A stretch of DNA of 64,000 nucleotides from Clostridium saccharoperbutylacetonicum N1-4(HMT). Its GTDB lineage: Bacteria > Bacillota > Clostridia > Clostridiales > Clostridiaceae. Below the pieces are notes generated by a model. That model made no database searches and was not told the origin of the DNA. It saw only the letters and a list, made by a program, of their open reading frames with translations. The translations under genes were made by a program, and so were the position numbers. Position 1 is the first letter of the stretch. Every line of letters starts with the position of its first letter. The stretch covers positions 1,673,001 through 1,737,000 of the forward strand of contig NC_020291.1 in assembly GCF_000340885.1 (NCBI RefSeq), written 5' to 3'. Below are positions 17,535 through 27,545 of this stretch, piece after piece.

Positions 17535-18134
17535 ATGGCTTTAGTACCAATGGTTGTAGAACAAACAAGTAGGGGAGAACGTTCCTATGATATATTTTCT
17601 AGATTGTTAAAAGAAAGAATAATTATGTTAAGTGGCGAAGTAAACGATGATACAGCCAATTTAATAGTAGCACAATTATTGTTCTTAGAAAGTGAAGATC
17701 CTGATAAGGATATATTTTTATATATAAATAGTCCAGGAGGATCTATAACAGCAGGAAATGCTATTTATGATACTATGCAATTTATTAAGTGTGACGTGTC
17801 AACAATATGTATTGGAATGGCAGCTTCAATGGGAGCATTTTTACTTTCATGTGGAGCAAAAGGAAAGAGATATGCTCTTCCAAATGCTGAGGTTATGATA
17901 CATCAACCACTAGGTGGATTCCAAGGTCAAGCAACAGATTTTGAAATTCATGCTAAGAGAATATTAAAGATGAAAGATACTTTAAATAGGATTTTAAGTG
18001 AAAATACTGGAAAACCTTTAGAAGTTATAAAAGCTGACGTTGAAAGAGATAACTTTATGTCTGCTGAAGAAGCTAAAAATTATGGCTTAATAGATGAAGT
18101 TATGATAAGACACAATACAGGAAAAGATAAATAG
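17535..18134 (+). CDS. clpP: ATP-dependent Clp protease proteolytic subunit
   Basis: Serine protease that forms the barrel of the Clp protease. 199 residues. The oxyanion strand [11 protein letters not shown], the nucleophile in [11 protein letters not shown] (Ser about 98) and the catalytic His in [10 protein letters not shown] (about 123) are all intact; the Asp follows in the expected region. AGAGGAGG precedes the ATG. clpX follows 40 bases later, so the protease and its unfoldase are co-transcribed. Confidence 0.97.
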   Translation: MALVPMVVEQTSRGERSYDIFSRLLKERIIMLSGEVNDDTANLIVAQLLFLESEDPDKDIFLYINSPGGSITAGNAIYDTMQFIKCDVSTICIGMAASMGAFLLSCGAKGKRYALPNAEVMIHQPLGGFQGQATDFEIHAKRILKMKDTLNRILSENTGKPLEVIKADVERDNFMSAEEAKNYGLIDEVMIRHNTGKDK

Positions 18135-18174
18135 GATAAAGTATTTAATTAATGCGTTTAAGTGAGGTGAATGT

Positions 18175-19464
18175 ATGGCTAAGTATGATGAAAAGAAACA
18201 GTTAAAGTGTTCTTTCTGCGGGAAAACACAAGAACAAGTAAAAAGATTAATTGCAGGGCCTGGTGTATATATTTGTGACGAATGTATTGACTTGTGCTCT
18301 GAAATCATAGCAGATGAATTTCAAGAAACTGTTGATTTTGACCCAAAAAGTGTTCCAAAACCAAATGAAATTAAAGAGTATTTAGATTCTTATGTTATTG
18401 GTCAAGAAAGAGCAAAGAAATCTTTGGCGGTAGCAGTTTATAATCATTATAAGAGAATAAATACTAATAAAGAAGAGATGGATGTTGAGCTATCAAAAAG
18501 TAATATTTTATTATTAGGACCAACTGGTTCTGGTAAAACATTACTTGCTCAAACTCTAGCAAGATTTTTAAATGTACCTTTTGCAATAGCTGATGCTACA
18601 ACATTAACTGAAGCAGGATATGTTGGAGAAGACGTAGAAAATATTCTTTTAAAGCTTATACAAAATGCAGATTATGATGTAGAAAAAGCAGAAAGAGGAA
18701 TAATATATATAGATGAAATAGATAAGATTGCTAGAAAATCTGAAAATCCATCTATTACTCGTGATGTATCAGGAGAAGGTGTGCAACAAGCTCTTCTAAA
18801 GATTTTAGAAGGAACAGTTGCATCAGTTCCACCACAAGGTGGGAGAAAGCATCCTCATCAAGAATTTATACAAATAAATACTTCTAATATATTATTTATT
18901 TGTGGTGGAGCCTTTGATGGAGTTGATAAGATAATAGAAAAGAGAACAAGAAAGAGTTCTATGGGATTTGGAGCAGAAATCCAAGCTAAACATGAAAAAG
19001 ATGTAGGAAGCTTGCTTAAAGAAATTATGCCAGCTGATTTATTAAAGTTTGGTTTAATCCCTGAATTTGTTGGAAGACTTCCAATACTTGTTACATTAGA
19101 ATCTTTAGATAGAGAAGCGTTAATTCAAATTTTAACTAAACCTAAAAATGCTCTTGTAAAGCAATATAAGAAGCTATTTGAAATGGATGATGTAAAATTA
19201 GAATTTGATGATAAATCTCTTGATGCAATTGCAGATGAAGCTATAAGCAGACAGACTGGAGCTAGAGGCTTAAGAGCTATCATTGAAGATATAATGAATG
19301 AAATAATGTATGAAATACCTACAGATAATAGAATAACTAAGGTTACAATAACAGATGATACTATTAAGAGTAAGAAAGAGCCTATTATTGAAAGGCTTGA
19401 AGAAGGAAAAGTTAGACCAACTTTAGTTAAAGCTAGAACTAAAAAAGGTATAGAATCAGCTTAA
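18175..19464 (+). CDS. clpX: ATP-dependent Clp protease ATP-binding subunit ClpX
   Basis: AAA+ unfoldase that feeds substrates to ClpP. 429 residues. N-terminal zinc-binding domain with CSFCGK and CDECIDLC, Walker [13 protein letters not shown] (about residues 119-130), Walker [12 protein letters not shown], and the ClpP-docking IGF-type loop region around SSMGFGAE. Full length, co-directional with clpP. A 9-nt spaced GTGAGGTG precedes the start. Confidence 0.97.
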   Translation: MAKYDEKKQLKCSFCGKTQEQVKRLIAGPGVYICDECIDLCSEIIADEFQETVDFDPKSVPKPNEIKEYLDSYVIGQERAKKSLAVAVYNHYKRINTNKEEMDVELSKSNILLLGPTGSGKTLLAQTLARFLNVPFAIADATTLTEAGYVGEDVENILLKLIQNADYDVEKAERGIIYIDEIDKIARKSENPSITRDVSGEGVQQALLKILEGTVASVPPQGGRKHPHQEFIQINTSNILFICGGAFDGVDKIIEKRTRKSSMGFGAEIQAKHEKDVGSLLKEIMPADLLKFGLIPEFVGRLPILVTLESLDREALIQILTKPKNALVKQYKKLFEMDDVKLEFDDKSLDAIADEAISRQTGARGLRAIIEDIMNEIMYEIPTDNRITKVTITDDTIKSKKEPIIERLEEGKVRPTLVKARTKKGIESA

Positions 19465-19480
19465 GATATTTATAAATCTA

Positions 19481-19531
19481 TAGAAACAAGTTAGTATACT
19501 TATTACAGGTTATACTAGCTTGTTTTTTATT
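19481..19531 (+). terminator. Terminator after clpX
   Basis: AACAAG.TAGTATA pairs with TATACTA.CTTGTT around an 11-base loop, followed by TTTTTTATT. Ends the clpP-clpX unit. Confidence 0.7.
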
Positions 19532-19688
19532 GTGCATAAAATCATAAAAGATGAATAATGAATGATTAATAATTGATTATTGAGCATTGAGAATTGCAAT
19601 ATATATTTATAAATTAAGAATATATTTGTAATAATAAGCAAATAATACTAATAACAAAAATGTAAGTAGAAAGGAGATAATAACAATA

Positions 19689-19718
19689 ATGTTATTATGG
19701 TTATTGTTATTATGTTAA
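19689..19718 (+). CDS. Possible 9-residue leader peptide overlapping the lonB start
   Basis: ATG at 19689 opens a frame encoding MLLWLLLLC and a stop, 12 bases after AAGGAGAT. The lonB frame overlaps it, and lonB Met codons lie at 19697, 19712 and 19724, the last just past the leader stop. It may be coincidence in a TTA/TTG-rich stretch; evidence is only the ribosome binding site. Confidence 0.2.
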   Translation: MLLWLLLLC

Positions 19719-21400
19719 AGGTTATGACGAATATATTAATGATTTTGCAAATTATAGTTTTAATTCTTATGGTTTATGTTATGTTTAACTCCATGAATAA
19801 GCCACAAAAGACTAGAGAAGTGGTAATTGATAGGGAAAATACAAAAGAACTAAATAAATTAAATAAGTTAAGACAAATAAGTTTATCAAAACCGTTAACA
19901 GAAAAAAGTAGACCTTCAACCTTTGAAGAAGTAATAGGTCAAGAAAAGGGAATTAAGGCATTAAAAGCAGCACTGTGCGGCCCTAATCCACAACATGTGA
20001 TTATATATGGCCCTCCTGGAGTTGGAAAAACAGCAGCAGCTAGATTAGTATTGGATGAGGCTAGAAAGTCAAAATTATCACCTTTTACACAAAACTCTAA
20101 ATTTGTTGAACTTGATGCAACCACATTAAGATTTGATGAGAGAGGTATTGCAGATCCTCTTATTGGCTCAGTACATGATCCGATATATCAAGGAGCAGGA
20201 TCATTAGGGGTTGCAGGTATTCCTCAACCAAAGGCTGGGGCAGTTACTAAGGCTCATGGAGGAGTTCTTTTTTTAGATGAAATAGGAGAATTGCATCCGA
20301 TTGAATTAAATAAGCTTTTGAAAGTTTTGGAGGATAGAAAAGTTTTTTTAGATAGTTCATATTATAGTTCTGAAGATAGTAATATGCCTAGGTACATAAA
20401 AGAAGTTTTTGAAAATGGATTGCCAGCAGATTTTAGATTAATTGGTGCTACAACAAGATCGCCAGAAGAAATAATACCTGCAATTAGATCAAGATGTGTC
20501 GAAATATTTTTTAGAGCACTATTACCAGAAGAAATAGAAAAAATTGCAGCTAATTGTGTTAATAAAGTGGGGTTGATGATTACAAAAGAAGCAATTGAAG
20601 AAGTGAGTAAATATTGCACTAATGGAAGAGAAGTTATAAATTTAATACAATTAGCATCAGGAATAGCAATTAATGAGAATAGAATTGAAATAATATTTGA
20701 GGATATTAAATGGGTATTAGAAAATGGGCAATATAATAAAATAGTTTCTAATTTTATACCGTCCAAATCAAAAGTTGGAGTTGTAAATGGTTTAGCAGTA
20801 TATGGTGCGAATATTGGAATGCTAATGCCACTTGAAGTAAGCTGTAAAAGAGTTGATGATAGAAGAGGAGAATTAAAGGTTACAGGAATAGTAGAGGAAG
20901 AGGAAATCACAAATAATAATAAAAAAATTAAAATGAAAAGTACCGCATATTCTTCAGTTCAAAATGTACTAACAGTTTTAGATAATTTATTTGACTTGAA
21001 TACTGATAAATATGATATACATGTTAATATACCAGGTGGAATGCCAGTTGATGGCCCATCGGCTGGTATTAGTATAGCTACGGCAATATATAGTGCTATA
21101 ACAAAGCAGGCAGTTAATAGATTTGTTGCAATGACAGGTGAGATAAGCATTTTGGGGTCAGTTAAGGCTATAGGAGGGGTGAAAGCAAAAATATCAGCTG
21201 CACTTAAAGGAGGGGCCACAAAAGTTATTATACCTAAAGACAATTTTGATGAGTCTTTAAATGAAATAGCTGGAATTGAAATAATTACAGTAAGCAAATT
21301 TAGTGAAGTTATAAAGGTTGCAATAGAAGTTAGAGAAGTTGTTAATGGAAATGATGTGGAAATATTATCAGCAGAAGCAAATTCTTCATTAAAAAATTAA
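19697..21400 (+). CDS. lonB: Membrane-anchored Lon-type protease LonB
   Basis: ATP-dependent serine protease of the LonB type, associated in spore formers with the forespore. Up to 567 residues. A hydrophobic N-terminal segment (about residues 10-32) anchors it. The AAA+ domain has Walker [14 protein letters not shown] (about 97-109) and Walker B GVLFLDEIGEL; the C-terminal protease domain has the catalytic Ser in PVDGPSAGISIATAIYSA and a Lys in GSVKAIGGVKAKISAA. Start uncertain: AAGGAGAT is 18 bases from the ATG at 19697; 19712 and 19724 are alternatives. Distinct from the following lon in lacking the LAN domain. Confidence 0.92.
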   Translation: MVIVIMLKVMTNILMILQIIVLILMVYVMFNSMNKPQKTREVVIDRENTKELNKLNKLRQISLSKPLTEKSRPSTFEEVIGQEKGIKALKAALCGPNPQHVIIYGPPGVGKTAAARLVLDEARKSKLSPFTQNSKFVELDATTLRFDERGIADPLIGSVHDPIYQGAGSLGVAGIPQPKAGAVTKAHGGVLFLDEIGELHPIELNKLLKVLEDRKVFLDSSYYSSEDSNMPRYIKEVFENGLPADFRLIGATTRSPEEIIPAIRSRCVEIFFRALLPEEIEKIAANCVNKVGLMITKEAIEEVSKYCTNGREVINLIQLASGIAINENRIEIIFEDIKWVLENGQYNKIVSNFIPSKSKVGVVNGLAVYGANIGMLMPLEVSCKRVDDRRGELKVTGIVEEEEITNNNKKIKMKSTAYSSVQNVLTVLDNLFDLNTDKYDIHVNIPGGMPVDGPSAGISIATAIYSAITKQAVNRFVAMTGEISILGSVKAIGGVKAKISAALKGGATKVIIPKDNFDESLNEIAGIEIITVSKFSEVIKVAIEVREVVNGNDVEILSAEANSSLKN

Positions 21401-21728
21401 AATTAATACAAAAATTGTAATAAGCCAATTTAGTTTTTCTTTAAAATTAGGAGAAACTAAATTGGCTGCAATAAATATTTTTACACATTTTCTTTTTTTT
21501 ATTAATATATATATGGTATAATAGATGGATTAAACAATAATTATTATAAGGTATAAAATAATTTTAAGTTTGAAATTGTTTAGATGACATATGTTGATTT
21601 TTTATGTTTTGAAGACATAATATAATAGATAGTTTTTGTATTAAGAATTATTGAAAAATTTAATTATTATGTGTATACTATTTAAGTCAAAAAAAATATG
21701 TTATTAAGATATGGGGGGAAATAGTACT
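21401..21728. other. Gap between lonB and lon
   Basis: Contains a perfect 13-bp hairpin (GCCAATTTAGTTT 21424-21436 with 21454-21466, without a U-run), an extended -10 box TGGTATAAT (21514-21522) that could give lon a leader of about 200 bases, and otherwise only A+T-rich sequence. No CIRCE or CtsR operator was recognised. Confidence 0.5.
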
Positions 21729-24059
21729 ATGAAAAAGTTATATACGATTCCGCTAATTCCTTTAAGAGGATTGACTGTTTTTCCTAATGTAGTTGTGCAT
21801 TTTGATGCGGGAAGAGAAAAATCCACAGCAGCCATTGAACAAGCTATGCTAGATGGACAAGAAGTCTTTCTTGCGGCTCAAAAAGATTCTGTGGTAGAAG
21901 AACCTGGTCAAGATGAAATTTATTCTATTGGAACTATATGTAAAATAAAACAAATTCTTAAAATGTCAGATAATACTATTAGAGTTCTCGTGGAAGGAAA
22001 AGAAAGAGGCAAAATAGTAGAATATATAGAAGAAGGACAAAATTATTTGAAAGTTTCAGTTGAAGCATTAGAAGAGGAAGTTGAAAAAAGTGAAGAATTA
22101 GACGCTTATATAAAGCTTTTGAATAAAGAATTTAATAGATTATTAAAACTAGTTGAAGAAAATTATGGAGATGCTGTTAAATTAGTTGATTCTTCAGAGC
22201 AACCAAGTCAATTTATAGATATGGTAGCTTCGTATGCAATTACAGAGGAAAAATTAAAGCAAGAAATTCTAGAAACTATGAATTTAGCAAAAAGATCAGA
22301 AAAAGTATTAGAGAGAATAAAAATAGAAATTTCAATTGCTAAAATCCAAAGGAAAATCGCTAATAAGGTTAAAAGCAATGTCGCAAAGGAACAAAAGGAA
22401 TATTATTTAAGACAACAATTAAATGCAATCCAAGAGGAATTAGGCGAAGATGATGATGATAAGAAGGAAATAATTAAATACGAGGAAAAAATTAAAAAAG
22501 CAAAACTTAATAAAGAAGTTAAGGATAAAGTTAATTATGAATTATCAAGATTAAAAGGAATGAATCAAACATCATCGGAAAGTAATGTTGTTAAGACTTA
22601 TTTAGATTGGGCATTAGATATTCCTTGGGGAAAATATACTAAGGAAAGTATTAATGTTGTAAAGGCAAGAGAAGTTTTAGATAATGAACATTTTGGTCTT
22701 GAAGATGTTAAAGATAGAATAATAGAATATTTAGCTGTAAAGCAATTTAGTAAGTCTCAAAAAGGACCGATTCTTTGTTTAGTTGGACCACCAGGGGTTG
22801 GAAAAACATCCATTGCTAGATCTATAGCTCATGCCATTAATAGAAAATATACAAGAATATCTTTAGGTGGAATGAAAGATGAGGCAGAAATAAGAGGTCA
22901 TAGAAAAACATATGTAGGAGCTATTCCAGGTAGAATAGTTTATGCAATGAAGGAAGCAAAATCTATGAACCCACTTATGCTTTTTGATGAAATCGACAAG
23001 ATTAATTCAAATTATAAAGGAGATCCATCTGATGCTTTGCTAGAAATATTAGATAGTGAGCAAAATAAGGATTTTAGAGATAGCTATTTAGAGGTTCCTA
23101 TGGATCTATCAAAGGTTATGTTCATAGCTACAGCAAATACGTTAGAAACAGTGCCAAGGCCTCTATTAGATAGAATGGAAGTTATTGAAGTATCAGGATA
23201 TACTTATGAAGAGAAATTTAATATAGCTAAAAGACATTTAATCCCTAAAATATTTAAAGAATTAGATATACCAGTAAATAAAATAAATATTGAAGATAAT
23301 TCAATTATGGATGTTATTGAAGGTTATACAAGAGAATCAGGAGTCCGTGGCTTAGAAAGAAAGTTGAATTCTCTTGTGAGAAAAGCTTTAGCAGAAATGT
23401 TGAAGGATGGGAAAAAAGAAGTCTCTATTAGTAGTGAAAATGTTGAAAAATTATTAGGAAAAAGAAGTTTTGACATTGATAAAATAGATAAAGTGGACAA
23501 AGTGGGCGTTGTTACTGGAATGGCATGGACAGCTTATGGTGGAGATACGCTTCCAATAGAAGCTATGGTAATGACAGGCTCAGGTAAGTTAGAGCTTACA
23601 GGAAAACTTGGTGATGTTATGCAGGAATCTGCAAAAACAGCATATAGTTATGTAAGAGCTAATGCACTTAAGTTTGGTATTAATGAAACTTTTTATAAGG
23701 AAAAGGATATACACATTCATGCACCTGAAGGAGCAGTTCCAAAAGATGGTCCATCAGCCGGTGTTACAATGGTAACGGCACTTGTATCAGCTTTATCAGG
23801 TAAGAAAGTTAAGCATAATGTAGCAATGACTGGAGAAGTAACTTTGACAGGAAGAGTTCTTCCTATTGGAGGTTTGAAAGAAAAATCATTAGCAGCATTT
23901 AGAGCTGGTGTAGATACAATAATAATTCCAAAGGAAAATGAGAAAGATATAGAGAAGATACCTAATTCCATAAGAAATAGTTTAAATATTATTTCAGCTA
24001 AGGAAGTAAATGAGGTATTGAAAAATGCACTAATTGGAGAGGATGCTAATGAGAATTAA
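21729..24059 (+). CDS. lon: ATP-dependent protease La (LonA)
   Basis: Cytosolic AAA+ serine protease degrading misfolded and regulatory proteins. About 776 residues, full length: N-terminal LAN domain ([14 protein letters not shown]...), coiled helical linker ([17 protein letters not shown]), Walker [16 protein letters not shown] (about residues 354-368), Walker [12 protein letters not shown], and the protease domain with Ser in [15 protein letters not shown] (about 674) and Lys in [15 protein letters not shown] choose ATG 21729, 10 bases after GGGGGG, over the in-frame ATG 18 bases earlier. Overlaps engB by 11 bases. Confidence 0.96.
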   Translation: MKKLYTIPLIPLRGLTVFPNVVVHFDAGREKSTAAIEQAMLDGQEVFLAAQKDSVVEEPGQDEIYSIGTICKIKQILKMSDNTIRVLVEGKERGKIVEYIEEGQNYLKVSVEALEEEVEKSEELDAYIKLLNKEFNRLLKLVEENYGDAVKLVDSSEQPSQFIDMVASYAITEEKLKQEILETMNLAKRSEKVLERIKIEISIAKIQRKIANKVKSNVAKEQKEYYLRQQLNAIQEELGEDDDDKKEIIKYEEKIKKAKLNKEVKDKVNYELSRLKGMNQTSSESNVVKTYLDWALDIPWGKYTKESINVVKAREVLDNEHFGLEDVKDRIIEYLAVKQFSKSQKGPILCLVGPPGVGKTSIARSIAHAINRKYTRISLGGMKDEAEIRGHRKTYVGAIPGRIVYAMKEAKSMNPLMLFDEIDKINSNYKGDPSDALLEILDSEQNKDFRDSYLEVPMDLSKVMFIATANTLETVPRPLLDRMEVIEVSGYTYEEKFNIAKRHLIPKIFKELDIPVNKINIEDNSIMDVIEGYTRESGVRGLERKLNSLVRKALAEMLKDGKKEVSISSENVEKLLGKRSFDIDKIDKVDKVGVVTGMAWTAYGGDTLPIEAMVMTGSGKLELTGKLGDVMQESAKTAYSYVRANALKFGINETFYKEKDIHIHAPEGAVPKDGPSAGVTMVTALVSALSGKKVKHNVAMTGEVTLTGRVLPIGGLKEKSLAAFRAGVDTIIIPKENEKDIEKIPNSIRNSLNIISAKEVNEVLKNALIGEDANEN

Positions 24060-24645
24060 AAAGTCGGATTTTGTTACTTCAGCAGTAAAGAAAAATCAAT
24101 ATCCTATAGATAATCGAGCTGAAATTGCGTTTGTAGGCAGATCTAATGTTGGAAAAAGTTCAATAATAAATGCTTTAACAAACAGAAATAAATTAGCTAA
24201 AGTAAGCCAAACACCAGGAAAAACTAGATTAATTAATTTCTTTATAATAAATGATGATTTTTATTTAGTTGATTTACCTGGTTATGGATATGCTAAAGTA
24301 TCAAAATCAGAAAAAGAGAGTTGGGGAAAGACCATTGAAACCTATTTAACAAGTAGGGAACAATTAAAAAGAGTTGTTTTACTTGTGGATTCAAGGCATA
24401 AACCAACAGGCGATGATATTTTAATGTATAAATGGATTAAGCATTTTGGATATGATGTTATAATTGTTGCAACAAAAAGCGATAAACTTTCTAGAAATGA
24501 ATTGAAAAAAAATGAAAAAATAATAAAGGAAACTTTAGAATTAACCTCAGAAGACAAGTTGTATTTCTTCTCGTCTGTAAGTAAGGATGGAAGAGATCAA
24601 TTAATAGATAATCTTTTTCTTGAATTCGCTACAGATATAGATTAA
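24049..24645 (+). CDS. engB: Ribosome biogenesis GTP-binding protein EngB/YsxC
   Basis: Essential TRAFAC-class GTPase for 50S assembly. About 198 residues. G1 GRSNVGKSS (about residues 30-38), G3 [11 protein letters not shown]4 TKSDK, and G5 region SSVSKDG are intact. The ATG at 24049 is 6 bases from GGAGAGG inside the end of lon, so translation is coupled to lon, the standard gene order in Firmicutes. Confidence 0.95.
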   Translation: MRIKKSDFVTSAVKKNQYPIDNRAEIAFVGRSNVGKSSIINALTNRNKLAKVSQTPGKTRLINFFIINDDFYLVDLPGYGYAKVSKSEKESWGKTIETYLTSREQLKRVVLLVDSRHKPTGDDILMYKWIKHFGYDVIIVATKSDKLSRNELKKNEKIIKETLELTSEDKLYFFSSVSKDGRDQLIDNLFLEFATDID

Positions 24646-24963
24646 AATATCTACTTTTTATAAAAGGTATAAAAATTTTTTCATTAGAATGTATTTTAAT
24701 ATTAAAAGAGTCTACTACAAATATTTTGTAGTAGGCTTTTTTGTGCATATATAGAAAAAATGGAATTTTAGAAATCTGAGAGTTTGATGAAACCTAGGGT
24801 TGTCATTCATTATTACTTATTCATTAATTGGCAAAGTCAATTAGTGTGCCGCAGACACTTTGTTCTTGAGAATAAAATCTTGTATAAAAACTAGTGTCAA
24901 AAGTTATGTGGGAGAATAATATATAGTATAAAAAAGAAAAAATATTTCCAAGGAGGAATAAAT
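24646..24963. other. Gap between engB and the Cys/Gly-rich genes
   Basis: Contains the engB terminator (24706-24742) and about 200 bases of A+T-rich leader. GAATAATATATAG about 45 bases before the next gene could be a late sporulation -10 region, but the match to sigma-E/sigma-K boxes is poor. Confidence 0.45.
24706..24742 (+). terminator. Terminator after engB
   Basis: CTACTACAAA (24712-24721) pairs with TTTGTAGTAG (24725-24734), followed by GCTTTTTTG. Strong intrinsic terminator closing the lon-engB unit. Confidence 0.75.
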
Positions 24964-25419
24964 ATGGAAATGAATGATATCCTAAATGGTTTAAATTCAT
25001 GTAGTGATGATTGTTGTGAATCAGCTTCAAACACTTCAGGATGCGGATCAAGTTTTGGTGGCCCAGGATTTGGAGGCTGCGGAGGTTTTCCAGGTGGAGC
25101 AGGTTTTGGTAATCCATGCGGTTGTGGTTTTGGAAGCTGGATTTGGATTTTATTAATATTATTCTATTGTGGTTGTGGAAAGAACTTTGGTAGAGTAGGA
25201 AGCGGCTATGGATACGGTGGTGGCTGTGGTTGTGGCTGCGAAAAGAAACGTGAATGTTGTTGCGAAGGTGGAAACTACGGTGGATTTTTAAGTAACTGTT
25301 CACCATATTTGTTTGTATTAGTAATTTTATTCCTTTGCAATAATAGCTTCAATGGTTGTGGAGTTGGATCAGGAATAAATCCTTGCAATAATAATTTTGG
25401 CTGCATTACTGGCTGCTAG
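24964..25419 (+). CDS. Gly/Cys-rich spore-layer-like protein (151 aa)
   Basis: A 151-residue protein with 24 cysteines and long glycine-rich stretches (GGPGFGGCGGFPGG, GCGCGCEKK), interrupted by two hydrophobic segments (WIWILLILFY about residue 59-68 and YLFVLVILFLC about 117-127). Composition and pairing with the next gene suggest a cross-linked structural protein of the spore coat or exosporium, as for other high-cysteine clostridial proteins. GGAGGAATAA precedes the ATG. No enzymatic motif. The role is inference from composition and organism; nothing in the sequence proves sporulation control. Confidence 0.65.
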   Translation: MEMNDILNGLNSCSDDCCESASNTSGCGSSFGGPGFGGCGGFPGGAGFGNPCGCGFGSWIWILLILFYCGCGKNFGRVGSGYGYGGGCGCGCEKKRECCCEGGNYGGFLSNCSPYLFVLVILFLCNNSFNGCGVGSGINPCNNNFGCITGC

Positions 25420-25450
25420 AATTCGTAATTTTTAGAAAGGAGAGATAATT

Positions 25451-25681
25451 ATGTCTAAAAAGAAATGCTGCTGTCAAAAGAAACATGATGAATGCTGCTG
25501 CCCTAGTAACTCTGGTTTTTTGGGAGGCGGAAATAGCTGTACACCAATAATATTCTTATTAATTGCATGTGGTTCTGGATTATTAAATTGTAATAAATCC
25601 TATTTAATTATTTTACTATTTTTATTATGTGGCGGATGTAGTTTCTTAGGTGGAAATCACGAAGGATCTAGCTGCTGTTAA
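25451..25681 (+). CDS. Second Cys-rich small protein, paired with the preceding gene (76 aa)
   Basis: A 76-residue protein with 15 cysteines: CCCQKK and ECCCPSN at the N-terminus, a hydrophobic middle (TPIIFLLIACGSGLL...LIILLFLLCGG), and SSCC at the very end. It shares the pattern of basic Cys-rich head and short hydrophobic blocks with the 151-aa protein 31 bases upstream and is probably co-transcribed and paralogous in part. AAAGGAGAG lies before the ATG. Likely a partner structural protein; unproven. Confidence 0.6.
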   Translation: MSKKKCCCQKKHDECCCPSNSGFLGGGNSCTPIIFLLIACGSGLLNCNKSYLIILLFLLCGGCSFLGGNHEGSSCC

Positions 25682-25697
25682 TTTATAAGATAGTGGA

Positions 25698-25719
25698 TAG
25701 AGGGCTTTTAGGCCCTCTA
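25698..25719. terminator. GC-rich hairpin after the Cys-rich pair
   Basis: TAGAGGGC pairs with GCCCTCTA across a 6-base loop, followed by seven A and not T. It can stop transcription only weakly in the plus direction; a following AAAAAAATG / CATTTTTTT pairing may add a T-run. Confidence 0.4.
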
Positions 25720-25800
25720 AAAAAATGCCTAAAAACATAAACATTTTTTTAGTAATATACATATATTAGTAAGAGGTAATTATAATGAAAGGGTTTTAAT

Positions 25801-26343
25801 ATGGCTAAGCATAAACATAGAGATCAAGATTCAACAAGAAATGATACAAATGCTAGTGCCAACACTAACAATAGCACAAGAAGCAGTATACCTTTTGGTA
25901 TAGATCCAATGCAATTGATGGGATTATTAGGTGGCAATTTTGATATGAATAATATGGGTAATATGCTAGCTTCAATGAATACAAATGGATTTAATTTGGG
26001 AAATTTGAACTCGATAGCACAAATGATGGGGTTGAATTTGGACAATAATCTTTTTCAAAATAGTATGACCAATCAAAATGTTGATAATAATAAGATTTAT
26101 CCTAATATGAGTCAAAATCCTAAGAAATATTCTAATAACACAAATTCAAAGAGTGCTGAAAATTCATATGTAGATAGAAGTAGTAAAAAAAGTGAAAACA
26201 GTGGCAGTAGCAAAAGTATCAAAGAAAATGATCCGAATTTGGAGTTTTTAATGGCTTTAAAGAATTATGTTCATCCAGATAGAGCACGGCTAATAAATAA
26301 AATAATTGAAGCATATAAAACTGGAGAATTTGATGAAAGTTAA
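25801..26343 (+). CDS. Asn/Met-rich low-complexity protein of unknown function (180 aa)
   Basis: A 180-residue protein. Residues 1-30 are polar (DSTRNDTNASANTNNSTRSS), 30-100 are rich in Met, Gly and Asn (PMQLMGLLGGNFDMNNMGNM), 100-140 Ser/Lys-rich, and the last 35 residues (LEFLMALKNYVHPDRARLINKIIEAYKTGEF) form a conserved-looking helical tail. No signal peptide. It resembles small clostridial spore or assembly proteins in composition only. Start ATG preceded by AAAGGG. A 37-residue frame overlaps its end. Confidence 0.5.
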   Translation: MAKHKHRDQDSTRNDTNASANTNNSTRSSIPFGIDPMQLMGLLGGNFDMNNMGNMLASMNTNGFNLGNLNSIAQMMGLNLDNNLFQNSMTNQNVDNNKIYPNMSQNPKKYSNNTNSKSAENSYVDRSSKKSENSGSSKSIKENDPNLEFLMALKNYVHPDRARLINKIIEAYKTGEFDES

Positions 26344-26446
26344 AATTAATCCAAAATTACTGAATATTAAATTAGAAAGTGTCAATAATATCAATGTAAT
26401 AGATAGTGGTTCTATTATAGACTTGATGAAACATTCATTTCATTAA
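26333..26446 (+). CDS. Possible 37-residue coupled ORF
   Basis: ATG at 26333 lies 7 bases after GGAG and overlaps the end of the preceding gene by 11 bases. It would encode a 37-residue peptide beginning MKVKINPKLLNIKLES and ending LMKHSFH, with no membrane segment. The coupled position and good ribosome binding site support translation, and it ends 20 bases before the terminator; the length makes it uncertain. Confidence 0.35.
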   Translation: MKVKINPKLLNIKLESVNNINVIDSGSIIDLMKHSFH

Positions 26447-26465
26447 GTATCCCCTCATCCCCCTT

Positions 26466-26484
26466 AGGCCGCATAGTGCGGCCT
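26466..26484. terminator. Bidirectional terminator between convergent genes
   Basis: AGGCCGC pairs with GCGGCCT around a 5-base loop, followed by TTATATATTTTATTT. Located between the plus-strand genes and the minus-strand gene ending at 26493. Confidence 0.65.
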
Positions 26485-26492
26485 TATATATT

Positions 26493-27422
26493 TTATTTGG
26501 CTTTTTGTATAGCACTAATTTTATAAGAAGCAGCATCTTTTTGTAAGTCTATAACAAAGATGAATTCTGATTTATCATTTCTATTTCCTTTTAAGTTACT
26601 CTTTTCAAAAGATAATCTCCATCTTATTGAATAAGGCTCTCCAGATTGGGTCCATTTATAATCATAGAAAAAAGCATTTTGAAAAGAATAGGAATAATTA
26701 TCTTTATCTAACCCCCAAAGTAAAGATAAGTTTTCTTTATCAATTCCTGTGGTGAATATGTCAGGGAGATCATCAACAATATATGGTAGTTCTATTAAAT
26801 TTATAAAGTTTGTGATAGATTCTAATGAAGGAACATTAGAATTATTATTACTAGTGTTAAGAGTCTTATTATTAATAAGCATAAAGGTATTTAATGAAGA
26901 AAGTCCTCCGGAAGAAGACAGAGAATAGCATTGAGGAGTTTTTTGGTTTTTACAATCTAGTATTCCAAAAATATTATTATTACTATAATATACTAAAGTG
27001 AAGTTTTTTCCATTCCAATGAAATACATAACATGCTGATTTATCATTTTTACTGCCTTGAAGAATAATTTCAGGAATATTGTCTCTAGAAATGTCATGAA
27101 TAAAAACTTTAGGTTCCCAATGAGTATTATTATTAAAAAGTGTTTTATCTTGAACTTGATTTGATAGATAATAACTATTATTAGAGGATGTAATATTTAA
27201 GTCAATTTTGTTTTGGGCATTTACTATTTGTAAAGAATCTTTTTTTCCGTCACCAGTAAGGTCTATTTGTGATGTTTGAGAAGGATTTAAAGGAGATATA
27301 GTTTGAGTTGCTTTATAATTATATGGGTTAAAATGAATAATAATTGTTGTTAGAGTAATTATTACTGCTATATACAATAATAAACTTATTAAATTTCTTT
27401 TATTTATTATTAAGATTTTCAT
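26493..27422 (-). CDS. Membrane-anchored protein with FG-GAP/VCBS-like repeat
   Basis: 309 residues. An N-terminal hydrophobic segment (about 12-31, LISLLLYIAVIITLTTIII) anchors an exported domain. Residues about 50-75 (SQIDLTGDGKKDSLQIV) and about 105-130 (FIHDISRDNIPEIILQG) match the D-x-[DN]-x-D-G calcium-loop pattern of FG-GAP/VCBS repeats. The rest is Asn/Ser-rich. Function unknown; probably cell-surface. An AGGTG sequence precedes the start on the minus strand. Confidence 0.6.
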   Translation of the reverse strand: MKILIINKRNLISLLLYIAVIITLTTIIIHFNPYNYKATQTISPLNPSQTSQIDLTGDGKKDSLQIVNAQNKIDLNITSSNNSYYLSNQVQDKTLFNNNTHWEPKVFIHDISRDNIPEIILQGSKNDKSACYVFHWNGKNFTLVYYSNNNIFGILDCKNQKTPQCYSLSSSGGLSSLNTFMLINNKTLNTSNNNSNVPSLESITNFINLIELPYIVDDLPDIFTTGIDKENLSLLWGLDKDNYSYSFQNAFFYDYKWTQSGEPYSIRWRLSFEKSNLKGNRNDKSEFIFVIDLQKDAASYKISAIQKAK

Positions 27423-27545
27423 TATGTATCACCTCGTTAAATTATATGATTATTTTGGGATACATATTAATCATAATGAAGAGATTAACTAAAAAAAGAC
27501 TGTAACTATAAATTTGTATTTATAGCTGCAGCCCGGAACTAAGAT

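Noticed and set aside
24824..25306. Long minus-strand open frame opposite the Cys/Gly-rich gene
   Set aside because: It is the complement of a biased gene, has no ribosome binding site and gives a His/Leu/Ser-rich product without family features.
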